Position numbers and translations under genes: made by a program
DNA from: Homarus americanus
Lineage: Eukaryota > Arthropoda > Malacostraca > Decapoda > Nephropidae
Length of the DNA stretch: 64,000 bases
Direction of reading: 5' to 3'
Assembly: GCF_018991925.1 (NCBI RefSeq)
Contig: NW_024742338.1
Coordinates: 4,623,594-4,687,593, forward strand
Shown here: positions 62,705 through 64,000 of the stretch, piece by piece
Position numbering within the stretch: position 1 is the first letter of the stretch
Layout: every line of letters begins with the position of its first letter
The notes under the pieces: model-generated
Told to the model about the DNA's origin: nothing
The model's database searches: none
Seen by the model: only the letters and a program-made list of their open reading frames with translations

Positions 62705-64000
62705 TTATGAAATAAGAATGAAAAGTCTTGAATAATAAGCTAATTTGTGGGTCTTTTGTTAGGTGCTAATAGGTTAATTATAAGTAAAAGGCATTCAGTT
62801 GAATCAAATGATCTGAAAACAACAGGCTTTATGCTAATTTAGGATCTAATATCGTTGATGTAATCTTGCAGAATAACCTTATGCTCGGTATACAAAATCA
62901 TGCTACTGTTAGTGGAAATGCTATATCATTGTCAAACATCTGTCTGGCCTTTTTTTTAAGTTCAGTCACCTTTGAAGGCTGTGATCTTAAAAGTTAGTTT
63001 AATCCTGAAATTATATTTTATGGTCAAAGCCAACTGGATGACTGGGTTGCCTCCATCCTCCCAGGGGTTTATGGCTGGGACAAGCAAGTCATGTGATTTA
63101 TAGACACTTTACCTCTTTTGTCTTTAATGACAACACCTGTTTCTTGGAGATCCTTTTGAGGGGGTCTGTATCTAGTGGGGAGGAGACAATTTACAGCTAC
63201 AGTTACAGCAAAATAATAGCTGTTATAAGTACATGTATACATGTAGCTAATACAGAACTGTACTATGAGTTAGGGAGCTGTAAGGGGTTATGTTCCTCAT
63301 CGTTGGCTCTCAGTACTGTAGGGTGAAGCATCAGTGAGCATATTAATTTTTTTTTCTTGGATTTTGGCTGAACCGCCAAAACTCGGTTTTTTCTTGATGT
63401 TGTAAATGAGAAGACAACCCATGGAGGGCAACACGTCCTTGAACTACAAGTATGTAGACCGAAATCAAAGCATTGTAACAATGCCATGATTTAAGAGAAA
63501 TTATGTATGAAAATTCAAGTAAGAAACAGAGAACCTGCCTTAGTATATCCTGCCAAGCTGACAGTGCCCAGGAAAGACCTGAGGCATGAGCCAATCACAG
63601 TGACCTATGAGTGTGACATCATAGTCATAACTGTGCTGATTGGCTGAAAGTTAGAGTGCAGTGCCTGACTGAGAGTGTGCTCGATTTTAAACCTCAGAGT
63701 CTGGTTAGAGGTGGTGAAGCATAAATGTGGGGGTCAGCAGGTTCCAACTTTGCGAGGTATATACTGTATATATGTGAGTACACTTAAGGTTTTATCCGTT
63801 TCATGAAATGTATTGTGATTGATGTGACCCCTTTTAAACTGGCTAAGACAATAGGTTTATGGTTTTGAAGTTTGATTGTCAATCTTAATAGAAAGTGTTC
63901 AGTAAACAAAGAACCTTAAAGTGTTATAAATTCTCCCCTTCTTTGTACTGAGTAACACATTTGTCATACACGTCTCTGGTGTTATGCAGTGATACAGTGA
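62705..64000. other. NMNAT intron to window end, no recognised exon
   Basis: I looked for the next NMNAT exon and found none with suitable splice signals and family motifs. Confidence 0.5.

Overview
The window is eukaryotic nuclear DNA: long introns with GT..AG ends, no operons, and dense, partly nested transposons. The repeat content (CR1-type LINEs, Ty3/Gypsy elements, Tigger/pogo-type elements, a Merlin-like foldback, scattered TTAGG runs) suggests an arthropod, most likely a decapod crustacean. The species assignment is inference.

Three host genes lie on the + strand. (1) Positions 86-19464 hold twelve exons of TECPR2, a WD40/tectonin-propeller autophagy and ER-export protein. About 1347 residues can be read, ending in a DWEVL LC3-interacting tail; the 5' exon(s) lie upstream of the window. 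(2) Positions 35094-56108 hold a four-exon model for a 119-residue protein with one RanBP2-type zinc finger. Its introns are packed with transposons and contain a 100-N assembly gap. (3) From 56368 the first three exons of a nicotinamide-nucleotide adenylyltransferase (NMNAT) are present, only about 260 bp after the preceding stop codon; the gene runs off the right edge.

Layout: 1-19.7 kb, TECPR2, with three related Tigger-like elements, a 21-copy minisatellite and two small MITEs in its introns. 19.7-35 kb, an intergenic transposon graveyard: a broken CR1 copy; a second CR1 copy split by a nearly full-length Gypsy element (25472-30793, LTRs about 99% identical); then a solo LTR and a non-autonomous LTR element nested between inverted ends. 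35-56 kb, the zinc-finger gene, whose introns hold a foldback with an 8-bp target duplication, an inverted pair of Merlin-like elements interrupted by a Tigger relative, a second Gypsy element (39838-45515), and a non-autonomous LTR element interrupted by a CR1 element. 56-64 kb, NMNAT, with a MITE and CR1 tails in its first intron.

The most interesting signal is at the gag-pol overlap of the first Gypsy element. A canonical -1 slippery heptamer in the correct gag phase is followed, after 8 nt, by two perfectly complementary interleaved helices (9 bp and 8 bp) that form a textbook H-type pseudoknot. Other points are large palindromic modules repeated inside Tigger-like elements, 139-bp expansions inside one LTR, and two NAGNAG acceptors in TECPR2.
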